Notes: generated by a model not told the origin, from the letters alone. A stretch of 64,000 nucleotides of DNA from Alphaproteobacteria bacterium SO-S41 (GCA_019670725.1 AP024629.1:1426001-1490000); one strand, 5' to 3'; shown: positions 18,512 to 27,305, numbered from the stretch's first letter. Translations and numbers: made by a program.

Positions 18512-18838
18512 ATGAAGGCAAAAATGGCACTGATCGGAGCGCTTGCGTGCACATTCGTGACAGCCGGATGCTCCAAAGTGGATAAGTCAGCTATCGAGGC
18601 GTGTGCACTTCAAATCTTCCGCGAGCACGAGGATTCCTACGATACGTCCAAGGCGGACATGATCCCTTGGACTGACGCAACTGGGCAAAACATTCTGCGC
18701 GAAGGATCGCAGGTCTATCATGTTGCGATTCCGCGCGTTGGCTATTCAGTGGTATGGCGCCCCGACGGAATGGTGGAGCACGCGTTCACGTGCCTGCTCT
18801 ACAAGAGTCCTGAATCGGGCAGGTGGACCCGGATCTAG
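18512..18838 (+). CDS. Small lipoprotein, 108 aa
   Basis: ATG 18512 has AGGAGGGG just upstream. The N-terminus MKAKMALIGALACTFVTAGC is a lipoprotein signal with a VTAG-C lipobox, so Cys20 should be lipidated and the protein placed in an envelope membrane. The mature part (SKVDKSAIEAC...YHVAIPRVGYSVVWRPDG) has three more cysteines and no family I recognise. Divergent from the XRE regulator across a palindrome, which may control it. Confidence 0.7.
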   Translation: MKAKMALIGALACTFVTAGCSKVDKSAIEACALQIFREHEDSYDTSKADMIPWTDATGQNILREGSQVYHVAIPRVGYSVVWRPDGMVEHAFTCLLYKSPESGRWTRI

Positions 18839-18850
18839 CGTAACGAACGG

Positions 18851-18879
18851 AAAAGGGGCGGCATCCTGTACGCCGCCCC
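18851..18879 (-). terminator. Rho-independent terminator for the 84-aa gene
   Basis: GGGGCGGC (18855-18862) pairs with GCCGCCCC (18872-18879); read on the minus strand the hairpin is followed by TTTT. It sits between two convergent genes. Confidence 0.7.
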
Positions 18880-18889
18880 AATCCAAACC

Positions 18890-19144
18890 CTAGTCCTCCA
18901 GCCCGTCAGCCAAGCCCTGGATGAAATCGGCCGCCAGCGAAATCGCGGTCTTCGTGTCGCCTGACGCGCTCAGCCGGCTGAAACAGCCTTTGGCCAGCTT
19001 TGCGGCGATATCACGAGCCAGGATCGGGTTGATCGAGGCGATCGTCTTGATTTCGGCAACGGCGTTTCGGACGTAGGTGTCCGCCGCGTCGCGCTTCGGG
19101 GTCTCCGAGAGGTTATCGGCCTCCCACTGGGAATCATCTGTCAT
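18890..19144 (-). CDS. Hypothetical protein, 84 aa
   Basis: From ATG 19144 (MTDDSQWEADNL). The frame is open further upstream but has no sensible start there and the extra sequence looks non-coding. Mostly helical by eye, with AKGCFSRLSAS mid-way. No known family. It lies 3' of the putative HUH replication gene on the same strand, 125 bases downstream, and ends at a clear terminator. Confidence 0.55.
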   Translation of the reverse strand: MTDDSQWEADNLSETPKRDAADTYVRNAVAEIKTIASINPILARDIAAKLAKGCFSRLSASGDTKTAISLAADFIQGLADGLED

Positions 19145-19268
19145 ATTGAACGCCTTTCGATTGTTCTCACGCGCCAAGTGCGCGCATCGTTTGCGGCGGG
19201 GGGCGGTCATGAATTGGCGTTCTGTTTGGCCTGGTGGCCCGAAGAATTCCTGTGATCGCGGACCAGCG

Positions 19269-20537
19269 TTACACATGATGCAGCCTCGAAACCTGTCGCC
19301 CCCAAGACGCGCGCCGTCTGGCGTCCAAATTCTTCTCAGCCGATGTCCTGCGTCGGCCCTCGACCCGTCCGGCCGTCCGCGGCGAGAGGTGGCGCGAAAT
19401 TCGAGTGGCCTTCTTCTTGCGCCGGCCCGGAGGCAGAGCAGTGCCACGGGAAGCGCGCTCGGGCAGGATATCCCCAAACCTCCAACGCACGATTTTCACG
19501 TCCCGGCCCACAGTCGCGTCTTCTGCGACTAGCTGGCGAACTTCATCGTTCGCAAACGAGGTCTTAAACTTGGCGCCATACCTCAAGTAACGAACCAAGT
19601 TCATATCAAAGTCGCCCGCCGACATCTGCTTCACCAAGGCTTGGGCAGGCGCAGGAAACACCTCCTGCAGCGCGGTCGCGATCTCTTCACGGCTTAAGAA
19701 GCCGTCGGCGCGTCGGGCTGAAATCCAAACGTGAAGGTGTGGCACCGCCACTGACGCCAATCGATCCAGTCGCAGACCTCGCCTCTGGGCAAGATCGCGA
19801 ATGGTCAGGGCACGGTTACCGGCGCGTCGCCCAGACTTGGTCAGAATTGGCGCCGTCGGTACGAACTCGTACTCTAGATGCCCGGCAATTCGATAAGCTA
19901 CCACGCCGCAAGATCGGAGTGCGGTGTCGATGGCACGGCGCCCCTCCAATTTGAGACGCGTGACGCGAGCGGTCCTGTTTGCCGCGACCCTAACCAAATC
20001 GTCCCAGCGCTCTGGCACGGGCAGCGGCGCAGATTCGTCGGTTGGCGGCAGCGTGTCCTCGAAGAGGTCGTCCAGGACGTCAAGGACGATCGTCGCGGCC
20101 GAGAGGTGTCCGCGGTCCAAGCCCCGAAACGGTCGCGCAAGCGAATCGGCAGTCTTGCCAAGGAACGCCTGCCGGCAGTTCAAACAGGCGCTGAGCCTGC
20201 AGGGCCGTTCGGGGACGCAGGCACCGACCATTCGATTCAGCTCCTTGAACAGGGGCGAGCGGCCGTTTCGCATCACGAGACGTACCTGCTCTGCCCAGCC
20301 GCGTAGCGTCTCTTGCACGGGGCGGGTGAAGCGTCGGCGACGCAGCCAGGGTAAGCGCTCGCGTGTCCTGAGACCGTCAGCATCAATCACAGATCTAAAA
20401 CTACGGTCCGGGTCTGTCGTCAGCGCCGGAAGCACTCCCGAATCCCTGTATCTTGCTGGCTCTCGGCGCCGTTCGGAATCTGAGAAATGCGCGAACTTTG
20501 CTGCCTTGCCGCGGCGGCTGCGGGCGGTTGACCTCAT
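19269..20537 (-). CDS. Putative HUH-type replication/relaxase protein of the island
   Basis: 422 residues. A cysteine cluster (C107, C113, C118, C121) suggests a zinc site. PHLHVWISARR gives H267-L-H269, an HUH-type metal motif, and NLVRYLRYGAKFK places two tyrosines (Y317, Y320) about 50 residues later, as in rolling-circle Rep proteins that nick DNA by a tyrosine. The C-terminal 70 residues are very basic. The start overlaps the zinc-ribbon gene's stop as ATGA, and the AlpA-like gene precedes that. I infer an excision or replication function for the island; the match is by motif only. Confidence 0.5.
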   Translation of the reverse strand: MRSTARSRRGKAAKFAHFSDSERRREPARYRDSGVLPALTTDPDRSFRSVIDADGLRTRERLPWLRRRRFTRPVQETLRGWAEQVRLVMRNGRSPLFKELNRMVGACVPERPCRLSACLNCRQAFLGKTADSLARPFRGLDRGHLSAATIVLDVLDDLFEDTLPPTDESAPLPVPERWDDLVRVAANRTARVTRLKLEGRRAIDTALRSCGVVAYRIAGHLEYEFVPTAPILTKSGRRAGNRALTIRDLAQRRGLRLDRLASVAVPHLHVWISARRADGFLSREEIATALQEVFPAPAQALVKQMSAGDFDMNLVRYLRYGAKFKTSFANDEVRQLVAEDATVGRDVKIVRWRFGDILPERASRGTALPPGRRKKKATRISRHLSPRTAGRVEGRRRTSAEKNLDARRRASWGRQVSRLHHV

Positions 20538-20782
20538 GTCTCGTCACCCTGCTCGCAACGCCAAACGCTCCCATCTGCGAGCAATTCCTTCAGGCACGTC
20601 CTGCAGATCTGAGCATCGAAGCTAACCCAGTACTCGCCGGATTTCGCGCAACGAGGCGCGCGACGATCCGCCCGACCCATCTGGCGTGCCACGCCTGCGT
20701 CGCGACGATCGTCTCGCGAGCCGCGCGGCTGCGAACGCCGCCTGCGCGCCAAGCGGCTGGCGTACATGCTGATGTTGGGCAT
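20534..20782 (-). CDS. Small basic zinc-ribbon-like protein, 82 aa
   Basis: From ATG 20782 (MPNISMYASRLARRRR), one base after the AlpA-like gene's stop, and ending in an ATGA overlap with the HUH gene. The first half is very basic; the second has CAKSGEYWVSFDAQICRTCL with a last cysteine in WRCEQG, a four-cysteine arrangement that could bind zinc. Coupling on both sides supports that it is real. Function unknown; likely an accessory DNA-binding factor for the HUH protein. Confidence 0.5.
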   Translation of the reverse strand: MPNISMYASRLARRRRSQPRGSRDDRRDAGVARQMGRADRRAPRCAKSGEYWVSFDAQICRTCLKELLADGSVWRCEQGDET

Positions 20783-20783
20783 G

Positions 20784-20993
20784 TCAGACCTGCTCGCTGG
20801 TAGACTTGCGTTTGCGAGCCGCGACCCAGGCATCCAAATCCCGGATGTCGTAAGTTCGGCGCCTCGACAGGGAAATGAAAATGGGGCCATCGCCGCGGCA
20901 GCGGAGCTGCTCCAAATAACGCTTCGACACGCCTAAATAGCGGGCGGCCCCAGTCGTGTCTCGGTATCTTCCGTCGCCGTCGCATCCATGCAT
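20784..20993 (-). CDS. AlpA-like / excisionase-type DNA-binding protein
   Basis: 69 residues: TTGAARYLGVSKRYLEQLR, then GDGPIFISLSRRRTYDIRDL and WVAARK, the winged-HTH layout of the AlpA/HTH_17 family (also used by Xis proteins). Such proteins activate or direct excision of integrated elements. It is the first gene of a coupled three-gene operon with the zinc-ribbon and putative HUH genes, and stands about 1 kb from the integrase on the same strand. Confidence 0.8.
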   Translation of the reverse strand: MHGCDGDGRYRDTTGAARYLGVSKRYLEQLRCRGDGPIFISLSRRRTYDIRDLDAWVAARKRKSTSEQV

Positions 20994-21009
20994 CGCGCCA
21001 ACTCGCCTT

Positions 21010-21028
21010 GTTCAGTTGCATGCGGAAC
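21010..21028. promoter_or_regulatory. Imperfect palindrome upstream of the AlpA-like gene
   Basis: GTTCagttGCATgcgGAAC, with GTTC and GAAC arms around a GCATGC-like centre, 17 bases before the AlpA-like start. It could be an operator. It is not the direct-repeat LexA box. Confidence 0.3.
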
Positions 21029-21066
21029 TTGACGTCGGGCGCTGGGAAAAAAAACGGGGGTTTGGC

Positions 21067-21813
21067 TCACAGCGGTCGCGCCGCTACCATGGCGTTCAGC
21101 TCGCAGATTGCTTTTGCAGCCTTGATATCGCGGGGCCATCCTCCCTGAGCGGCATACTGCGCGGTCGCTGCGTTCACCCGCTGACGCACGATCGAAATGC
21201 CGCCAATGCCTGAGCCCTCTGACTTCCACTTTTTAACAGTGTCGCGCTTGATTTCGTTGCCCCCCTCGGCTCGGCATCCGGCCTTGGTAAAGGCGCGGGC
21301 CGTGAAATCGCAGGCAGCCGAAACTGATTCCCCTGCGCGAACGAGTGCCTTGACCGAAAGCAGTGCAAGCGCGCGCACATACAGCGTGGCCTCGGACGAG
21401 GGCGGTCTGCCTCGCCGCGGTACCGGCGCGAATAGGGGCGCGTTGATGCCTTTCGCGACGTCCAACAGGTTATCTTGGAGCTCAATGAGAGGCGACCGCA
21501 CGCCGCAGAGTTTGGAGTCGCTATTCAAGAACTCGATCACTCCGGCCAGCGACGCTGTGACAGCCGCGAGCCTGCCTTCTTGATCGTTCGTCGCGCGAAA
21601 TGATGACATGGCCTCGACGAGACGCAGGCGGAGTGTTTCGAGCGGAACCGTCCACGCGCCCGTGCGGTCGAGGTTGTCAGTCGGCGCCTTGACCCGGTCA
21701 TCGTTGTCGAGGACGAGATCGGGCACAGACAGCCTGATAATCGCCGGGTTGAACTCCGGCCGTTCATCTGGATATCCGCATCCGGATTTCGAAGTCGCTT
21801 TTCCGTTCGGCAT
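21067..21813 (-). CDS. Hypothetical island protein, 248 aa
   Basis: 248 residues from ATG 21813 with AAAGGA upstream. No family recognised. Residues 20-130 are mixed; 135-140 RRGRPPS looks like an AT-hook-like basic patch; KRDTVKKWKSEG near 205 could be a recognition helix. It lies between the integrase and the AlpA-like gene in the same direction, in the integration/excision module of the island, so a DNA-binding role is reasonable but unproven. Confidence 0.6.
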   Translation of the reverse strand: MPNGKATSKSGCGYPDERPEFNPAIIRLSVPDLVLDNDDRVKAPTDNLDRTGAWTVPLETLRLRLVEAMSSFRATNDQEGRLAAVTASLAGVIEFLNSDSKLCGVRSPLIELQDNLLDVAKGINAPLFAPVPRRGRPPSSEATLYVRALALLSVKALVRAGESVSAACDFTARAFTKAGCRAEGGNEIKRDTVKKWKSEGSGIGGISIVRQRVNAATAQYAAQGGWPRDIKAAKAICELNAMVAARPL

Positions 21814-22043
21814 GGGTTTGTCCTTTCCCGACTACGGGCGGACAGCCAGATAGTAGAATCACCGGCCGTTTGGAACAGCGTGTTTCAACAACACGTTCGA
21901 ACCCTGGGGGATTTACCTGCTTACGCCGGTTGTGATAGCGCGTCACGATTTTGCTGGTGGCGGCCCGCGTGGTGTGGACGAGTTCTTGCGTTGCCCCTGG
22001 AAGTGGCGCGCCTTCTCGGCTCCCTAAACGGGCATGAGCCGCG

Positions 22044-23297
22044 TTATGCCTTTTTGTCGGCCGCGATTCTTTGGCCATCGATGCGGATGATTTCCGCGGT
22101 TTTTCCGGCCATAGCTGCGGATATCCGGCCGGCAGTGGTGTCGGCCGTCGCTCTGAGGGGATCAACCGCGCGTTCAACGTAGCGTCCGGTCATCGCCATC
22201 GTCCTGTGACCCAGCAGATCTCGGACGACGAAGGCGTTCGCGCCAGTTTGGGCAGTGTAGGTGCCGAGCGTATGCCTCAGGTCATGCGGCCGAGCATTCT
22301 GGATTCCTGTGATTTCTCGAACCCGCGCCCAGAGCTTTCGGAATGCCGCCTCACTTTCCGGCGCATTGCTGCCTGCCCTGCGGAAAACAAAGTCGCTGTC
22401 CTTCGGCAGGGAGGACAGCAACACGGCGGCTGGGGCACCAAGCGGAATGGAGCGGGAGCCTGCCTTAGCCTCGGAAAGGTGCAATGTCGGGCCGCTGAGA
22501 TCGACCTCTTTCCACCTCAAGGTCCTTGCTTCGGTCAATCGCATGCCGGTGAGCGCCAAGAAACGAAGCAGAGCGATGGCGCTCTCCGAAACGGGATGTT
22601 CCTCACTGAGCCTCGCCTCCTCGATCCCGGAAATCGCGTTGCCGATCGAGGCGAGTTCTGGCTCGCCGAAGAAGCGCTCACGCTTCTTTTCGGGAAAGCG
22701 CTTAATGCCGACGCATGGATTGTCAGGCCTCAGTTCCCAATCGCCGGATGCCAATGACATCATCTTTTGCAAATACGCGAGACAGCGGTTCGCGCCATAA
22801 GGCGTCGCGCTCATCGAGGAATGCCACTCCTTGATCCGGGCCCGCGAAAGCTCGCCAATTCGACAGGAACCGAACTCTGGTTTGATGCGGTTCTCGATGA
22901 CCACTTTGATCTCGCGAGCCGTGGATGCCCGATTGTGCGTCTTCACGTGCTCGGCCAAATATCGGTCGCAGACGGCAGAGATTGTGGGCGCCGCCCTTTT
23001 TCCGTCCCGATCGGCCGCCTTGTCCGCCTGCGGGTCTTTTCCGGCAGCGATCTGGCCTCGCAGAGACTGGGCCTTGCTGCGGGCATTCTCTGGCGTAAGC
23101 GACTCTCCATCTGGCGTCCGTTCGCCGTGCTCTCCAATCGTGAATATCCGTTGTTTTCCGAGCGAGATGTATTTGAGGCCGTAGACTTTTCGGTTTGCGT
23201 ACGCGCGGACCATGAAACCGCGGATGCTGCTGTCGAACAGCTGATCGCCTGGCTGGAGCGCGTCTACTGCGCGCTTGGTTATGCGTCCGACGGCCAT
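22044..23297 (-). CDS. Tyrosine site-specific recombinase (integrase)
   Basis: 417 residues from ATG 23297 (MAVGRITKRAVDALQPGDQL); the frame extends 10 codons more but this start matches the family. It has an N-terminal arm-binding domain (DUF4102 type), a core-binding SAM-like domain near 100-190, and the catalytic domain with the Arg in LTGMRLTEARTL, HDLRHTLGTYTA, LLGHRTMAMTGRYVE, giving R...HxxR...H...Y. It catalyses integration and excision of the island. Its 5' end is about 155 bases from the tRNA-Leu fragment, the likely attachment site. Confidence 0.95.
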   Translation of the reverse strand: MAVGRITKRAVDALQPGDQLFDSSIRGFMVRAYANRKVYGLKYISLGKQRIFTIGEHGERTPDGESLTPENARSKAQSLRGQIAAGKDPQADKAADRDGKRAAPTISAVCDRYLAEHVKTHNRASTAREIKVVIENRIKPEFGSCRIGELSRARIKEWHSSMSATPYGANRCLAYLQKMMSLASGDWELRPDNPCVGIKRFPEKKRERFFGEPELASIGNAISGIEEARLSEEHPVSESAIALLRFLALTGMRLTEARTLRWKEVDLSGPTLHLSEAKAGSRSIPLGAPAAVLLSSLPKDSDFVFRRAGSNAPESEAAFRKLWARVREITGIQNARPHDLRHTLGTYTAQTGANAFVVRDLLGHRTMAMTGRYVERAVDPLRATADTTAGRISAAMAGKTAEIIRIDGQRIAADKKA

Positions 23298-23453
23298 GGG
23301 CGGTGCTCCTATCGCCGCTAGATACACTGTGGATACGCCGCGGAGAAGGGTTTCGAGCGGCGAGGTGCATCACAATTCGTGAAATTATCTTTACAAAACA
23401 ATGCCTTAGAGATCTCGGCGCGGTTCTGTGCGGTTCTGTTCGCTTCAGCGAAA

Positions 23454-23512
23454 CAGACTTAAAATCTGCTGTCCGTAAGGGCGTGCCGGTTCGAGTCCGG
23501 CAGGGGTCACCA
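23454..23512 (+). other. Attachment site: 3' fragment of a tRNA-Leu(UAA) gene
   Basis: The sequence folds as a tRNA 3' half: anticodon arm CAGA-CTTAAAA-TCTG (anticodon TAA), a long variable arm as in tRNA-Leu, T-arm GCCGG-TTCGAGT-CCGGC, acceptor strand and CCA. The region upstream does not supply an acceptor or D arm. This is what is left at one end when an element integrates into a tRNA 3' end. The neighbouring integrase supports this. Confidence 0.8.
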
Positions 23513-23707
23513 TTCTGCAAGGATTCCTGCGGAAAACTGCCGCAGGGTTTGAAAGTGCCTTGACGGGGACGCCGAGTTTCCATGGGAATACCCCGGAGCC
23601 GCCGCATTGTCGCCCGATGTGGCGGGCATCTTCCTAGGCCTAGACGGAACGCGGATCCGAGCCACCCAACCCCCGCGCCGACCGTGTTCAAACAAGGGAT
23701 TTCAAAG

Positions 23708-24073
23708 ATGTCGCGCAAAACTGTTGTTCTCGCCGCCCTGATCGCCTCGGGCTTTGCGTTCGCCACCGCCTCGGCCGCCGACATGGCGCTGTTCTCCAAT
23801 GCCGGCCAGCTGAATGCGGGCAAGGCGATGCTCTCGGAAGGCGGCATTGCCGGCGTTTCGGGCAAGACGGCGGCCGATGCCAGCTTCTCGGGCGTGAAGA
23901 CGATGAAGTTCTCGGGCGGGGACCTGTTCTCCTCGTCGCTGACCGCCGGCTCGAAGCTGGCGACCCCGGACGTCGCCTCGAAGTTCGCGAAGTTCTCCAC
24001 CGATGCCGGCACCAGCGGCCTGCTCTCCAAGGGCCTCGCCGCCCGCACCTCGCTGCTCTCGGTCACGAAGTAA
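23708..24073 (+). CDS. Small exported protein, 121 aa
   Basis: ATG 23708 begins a clear signal peptide, MSRKTVVLAALIASGFAFAT followed by ASAAD, cut after ASA. The mature part is Ser/Gly/Ala/Lys rich with loose repeats (SKFAKFST, SKGLAARTS) and no cysteine. No family recognised. First complete chromosomal gene after the island boundary; it stands alone and is followed by a strong terminator. Confidence 0.75.
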   Translation: MSRKTVVLAALIASGFAFATASAADMALFSNAGQLNAGKAMLSEGGIAGVSGKTAADASFSGVKTMKFSGGDLFSSSLTAGSKLATPDVASKFAKFSTDAGTSGLLSKGLAARTSLLSVTK

Positions 24074-24101
24074 GCTTCGTCACCTGAGCCAAGCCTAACA
24101 G

Positions 24102-24129
24102 ACGGCGCGTCCCCGGCGGGACGCGCCGT
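24102..24129 (+). terminator. Strong hairpin after the exported protein gene
   Basis: ACGGCGCGTCCC (24102-24113), loop CGGC, GGGACGCGCCGT (24118-24129): a perfect 12-bp stem. Only a weak T-run follows. Confidence 0.7.
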
Positions 24130-24217
24130 TCTGCTGTCGGCGCACCTCGACGCGGACGGCGCGCGGGTCTTATGGTTGCCGCACTCAAGAACACAACAGT
24201 CCAGAGGCGACGCTCCC

Positions 24218-25225
24218 ATGAAGGCCATCCAGACCGCGCACCCGACTTCGCTCGACACGCTGCGCTATACCGACCTCGCCGATCCCGGCGCGCCCGGCGC
24301 CGGCGAGATCAAGGTGCGGCTGCGCGCCAGCTCGCTCAACTATCACGACTATCTGGTCGTCGTCGGCGCGATCCCGACGCCGGAGGGACGCATCCCGATG
24401 TCGGACGGCGCGGGCGAGGTGCTCGCGGTCGGCGAGGGCGTGAAGGAATTCGCGGTCGGCGATCTCGTCGTCTCGACCTTCTTCCCGGCCTGGCTGGACG
24501 GCGATGCGCCGGATGGCGGGTTTGCCGGCGTGCCCGGCGACGGCGCGGACGGTTATGCGCGCGAGCAGGTGATCGCGGCGGCGACGTCTTTCACCAGGGC
24601 GCCGAAGGGCTGGAGCGCAGCGGAAGCGGCGACCATCACCTGCGCCGGCGTCACGGCGTGGCGCGGCCTCGTCGGCGACGGCGCGCTGAAGGGCGGCGAG
24701 ACCGTGCTGGTGCAGGGCACCGGCGGCGTTTCGATCTACGGGCTGCAGATCGCCAAGGCGTTCGGTTGCACGGTGATCGCGACCTCGTCGTCGGACGAGA
24801 AGCTGGAGCGGCTAAAGGCTCTCGGCGCCGATCATCTCATCAATTACAAATCCGAACCAGAATGGGGCAAGGCGGCGCTGAAGCTGACCGGTGGGCGCGG
24901 CGTCGACCATATCCTGGAGATCGGCGGCTCCGGCACCATGCCCGAATCGATCACGGCGGCGCGCAATGGCGGCCATATCGCGCTGATCGGCGTGCTCGCC
25001 GGCTATGCCGGGCCGGTCTCGACCGTCGCCATCATGGGCAAGCAGCTGAAGGTCATCGGCCTCACCGTCGGCAGCCGGCGTCACCAGCAGGACATGATCC
25101 GCGCCATCGATGTCGCCGGTTACAAGCCCGTGCTCGACAAGCACTTCCCTCTGCAGGATCTCGCAGGCGCGTTCAAGCACCAGGCCTCGAACACGCATTT
25201 CGGCAAGATCGTCGTCGATATCTGA
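24218..25225 (+). CDS. MDR-superfamily NAD(P)-dependent oxidoreductase (zinc-free type)
   Basis: 335 residues from ATG 24218 (MKAIQTAHPTSLDTLRY). Medium-chain dehydrogenase fold: N-terminal GroES-like domain with SSLNYHDYLVV, then GETVLVQGTGGVSIYGLQIA (dinucleotide-binding) and GGSGTMPESITAARNGGHIA. The zinc-ligand cysteine cluster of alcohol dehydrogenases is absent, so it is closer to quinone oxidoreductase/crotonyl-CoA reductase-like members. Substrate unknown. It is 18 bases upstream of the Rrf2 regulator and may share its transcript. Confidence 0.88.
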   Translation: MKAIQTAHPTSLDTLRYTDLADPGAPGAGEIKVRLRASSLNYHDYLVVVGAIPTPEGRIPMSDGAGEVLAVGEGVKEFAVGDLVVSTFFPAWLDGDAPDGGFAGVPGDGADGYAREQVIAAATSFTRAPKGWSAAEAATITCAGVTAWRGLVGDGALKGGETVLVQGTGGVSIYGLQIAKAFGCTVIATSSSDEKLERLKALGADHLINYKSEPEWGKAALKLTGGRGVDHILEIGGSGTMPESITAARNGGHIALIGVLAGYAGPVSTVAIMGKQLKVIGLTVGSRRHQQDMIRAIDVAGYKPVLDKHFPLQDLAGAFKHQASNTHFGKIVVDI

Positions 25226-25243
25226 GGCGGTTCGCCTGGCGTC

Positions 25244-25654
25244 ATGATTTCGCAAAAAGCCCGTTACGCCCTGCGCGCGATGCTGAAGCTCGCAGAGGCG
25301 GGCGCGACAGAGCAGATCCTCACCGGCGACCTCGCGGCGAGCGCCGATGTGCCGCGCAAGTTTCTGGAGCAGATCCTGCTGCAGTTGAAGCGTGACGGGC
25401 TGGTCGCCTCGGCGCGGGGGCGGGCAGGCGGCTATCGCCTGGCCCGGCCCGCCCGGACGATCAGTTTTGCAGAGATTCTGCGGGCCATTGACGGGCCGCT
25501 GGCGCTCGCGCCGTGCGCCAGCCGCACGGCGTTCCAGCGCTGCAAGGATTGCCGGGACGTCGAGACCTGCGCCATCCGTCACGCCCTGCTCGACGTGCGC
25601 GATGCGACCGCGACCATCCTCGAGGGGCGGATGCTCGGCGACTCCGCCGCTTAA
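25244..25654 (+). CDS. Rrf2-family transcriptional regulator, likely for sulfur uptake
   Basis: 136 residues. The N-terminal winged helix (MISQKARYALRAMLKLAEAG) and SARGRAGGYRLARPA are typical Rrf2. Cysteines in PCASRTAFQRCKDCRDVETC could bind an iron-sulfur cluster, as in IscR-type members. Directly upstream lie no other targets than the porin and sulfate ABC importer on the same strand, so I infer it senses sulfur or Fe-S status and controls them, like CymR/CysR-type Rrf2 proteins. The target site is not known. Confidence 0.85.
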   Translation: MISQKARYALRAMLKLAEAGATEQILTGDLAASADVPRKFLEQILLQLKRDGLVASARGRAGGYRLARPARTISFAEILRAIDGPLALAPCASRTAFQRCKDCRDVETCAIRHALLDVRDATATILEGRMLGDSAA

Positions 25655-25732
25655 GGGTCGCTTAATCCCGACTGAATTGATCGGAATACATAACGCCCTG
25701 ATGGTCACCCCAAGATGATGGGGGAGACAAGG

Positions 25733-27280
25733 ATGACTCTGAGACATTCCGCGATCCGGCGCGCGCTTGTCGCTGGTGTTTCGCTGGCGGCGCTGAGCGG
25801 CGCGGCCGCCGCCCAGAGCGCATCGGAGTTGCGCGAGGAAGTGCGCCAGCTGCGCGAGGAGCTCAAGGAGCTGCGCGAGCAGGTGCAGGCGGTGAAGACC
25901 CAGGGCGCGGCCCAGTTCACCGAAACGCTGCGCCGCCAGGACGAGCAGCCGAAGGTGAAGCTCGACAACGGGCGCCCCAGTTTTGAATCCGCCGACGGCA
26001 ATTTCACCGCGCAGATCCGCGGGCGCGCGCAATACGATATCGGCTTCTACGACCAGGATCAGGAAGGCCCGCTCGCGACCGACTTCCGCCGCGGCTCGGT
26101 CGGCGATGCCACCGAGAACGGCAAAGCGCGCGATCTTTCCAGCGGCGCCAATTTCCGCCGGGCGCAGATCGGCATCGAGGGCACGTTCTTCAAGGATTTC
26201 GGCTACAGCCTGGGCTTCCAGTTCGGTGGCAGCGGCACCGAGGAAGGCGGCCGCGTGCAGGACGTCTATGTCGAATATCGCGGCGTCAAGAACTGGCGCT
26301 TCCGCGCCGGCGCGTTCTCGCCGCCGGCCAATCTCGACGACGCCGTGGGTTCGGCAGACACGCTGTTCCTTGAGCGCGCCTCGTCCGCGGAAGTCTCGCG
26401 CGCGCTGGCCGGCAGCGAAGGCCGCGCCGGCATCGGCGCGCTCGGCAATGGCGAGCGCTGGACGGCCTCGCTGGTGCTGACGGGCGGCACGATCGGCACG
26501 ACGGCCTTTGACGAACAGCTGGCGCTGGTCGGGCGCGCCACCGGCCTCGTCTATTCCGATCCGCTGTTCCAGGTACATCTCGGCGCCAATGTCAGCTACA
26601 TCTTCCAGGCTCCCGATAGCGGCATCGACACCAGCCCGCGTTCGCCGATCCGCCTGCGCGACCGTCCCGAGATCCGCGTCGACGGCACGCGCCTGGTCGA
26701 TACCGGCAACATCGATGCGGTCTCGGTCTTCGCGCCGGGCCTTGAGATCGCGGCGCGCTACAAGAGCCTGCTGCTGCAGGGCGAATATTTCTGGTACGAG
26801 ATCGAGCGCCGCCGCCCGGCCTCCGGTCCCGTGCTGCCCGATCCCGATTTCTTCGGTTACTATGTGCAGGCGAGCTACACGCTCACCGGCGAGCCGCGGA
26901 AATACAATATCCAGAACGGCGCGTTCGCCGCGCCGAAGCCCGCCAAATATGTCGGCGGCAAGGACGACGCGGCCGGTGGCGGCGCCTGGGAGGTCGCGGC
27001 GCGATACAGCGTGCTCGATCTCGACTACAATGCCGGCAACCCGGGCACGGCGACGCCGACGGGCGGCATTCGCGGCGGCCGACAGGAAATCTGGACGGCC
27101 GGGCTCAATTGGTACCTGAATGCGGCAACACGCTTGTCCGCCGACTACCAGCACGTCGATGTCGACCGTCTGAGCCCCGGCGGAACCGCCTTCGGCGCCG
27201 GCACGTTGACCCCGCCGGCAGGGGCCCAGATCGGGCAGACCTTCAACATCTTCAGCTTGCGCGCACAGATTTCGTTCTGA
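25733..27280 (+). CDS. Outer-membrane anion porin (phosphate-selective porin O/P-like)
   Basis: 515 residues from ATG 25733 (GGAGACAAGG upstream). Signal peptide [20 protein letters not shown]...AAAQ, then a coiled coil of [19 protein letters not shown], then a long beta-barrel part ending [11 protein letters not shown] with the terminal Phe needed for BAM assembly. This plan (short trimerising coiled coil plus barrel) fits OprO/OprP-type porins. It is followed by sbp after 25 bases, so here it probably passes sulfate rather than phosphate. Confidence 0.82.
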   Translation: MTLRHSAIRRALVAGVSLAALSGAAAAQSASELREEVRQLREELKELREQVQAVKTQGAAQFTETLRRQDEQPKVKLDNGRPSFESADGNFTAQIRGRAQYDIGFYDQDQEGPLATDFRRGSVGDATENGKARDLSSGANFRRAQIGIEGTFFKDFGYSLGFQFGGSGTEEGGRVQDVYVEYRGVKNWRFRAGAFSPPANLDDAVGSADTLFLERASSAEVSRALAGSEGRAGIGALGNGERWTASLVLTGGTIGTTAFDEQLALVGRATGLVYSDPLFQVHLGANVSYIFQAPDSGIDTSPRSPIRLRDRPEIRVDGTRLVDTGNIDAVSVFAPGLEIAARYKSLLLQGEYFWYEIERRRPASGPVLPDPDFFGYYVQASYTLTGEPRKYNIQNGAFAAPKPAKYVGGKDDAAGGGAWEVAARYSVLDLDYNAGNPGTATPTGGIRGGRQEIWTAGLNWYLNAATRLSADYQHVDVDRLSPGGTAFGAGTLTPPAGAQIGQTFNIFSLRAQISF

Positions 27281-27305
27281 CCGTCACAACAAGGGAGGAC
27301 AGACC

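Larger units (their letters stand above)
1..23512. mobile_element. Right-hand part of a tRNA-Leu-integrated genomic island
   Basis: The right end is defined by a tRNA-Leu 3' fragment (23454-23512) beside a tyrosine integrase. Between there and position 1 the gene content is accessory: restriction-type defence genes, an orphan two-gene module, an SOS mutasome operon, an AlpA-like regulator and a putative HUH replication protein. No second copy of the tRNA fragment and no intact tRNA is visible to its left, so the left end should lie outside the window. The genes at 1-8130 are clearly more A+T-rich than those right of 23.5 kb. It is possible that two or more elements are nested here, or that part of 9.4-17 kb is old chromosome; the sequence alone does not settle this. 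Confidence 0.6.

Noticed and set aside
23454-23512. Functional tRNA-Leu gene
   Set aside because: No acceptor 5' strand, D arm or start of the gene is found upstream; only the 3' half is present.
24812-27154. 780-aa minus-strand open frame opposite the oxidoreductase, Rrf2 and porin genes
   Set aside because: It spans three clear plus-strand genes and has the Arg/Gly/Ala-rich look of an antisense shadow in G+C-rich DNA.
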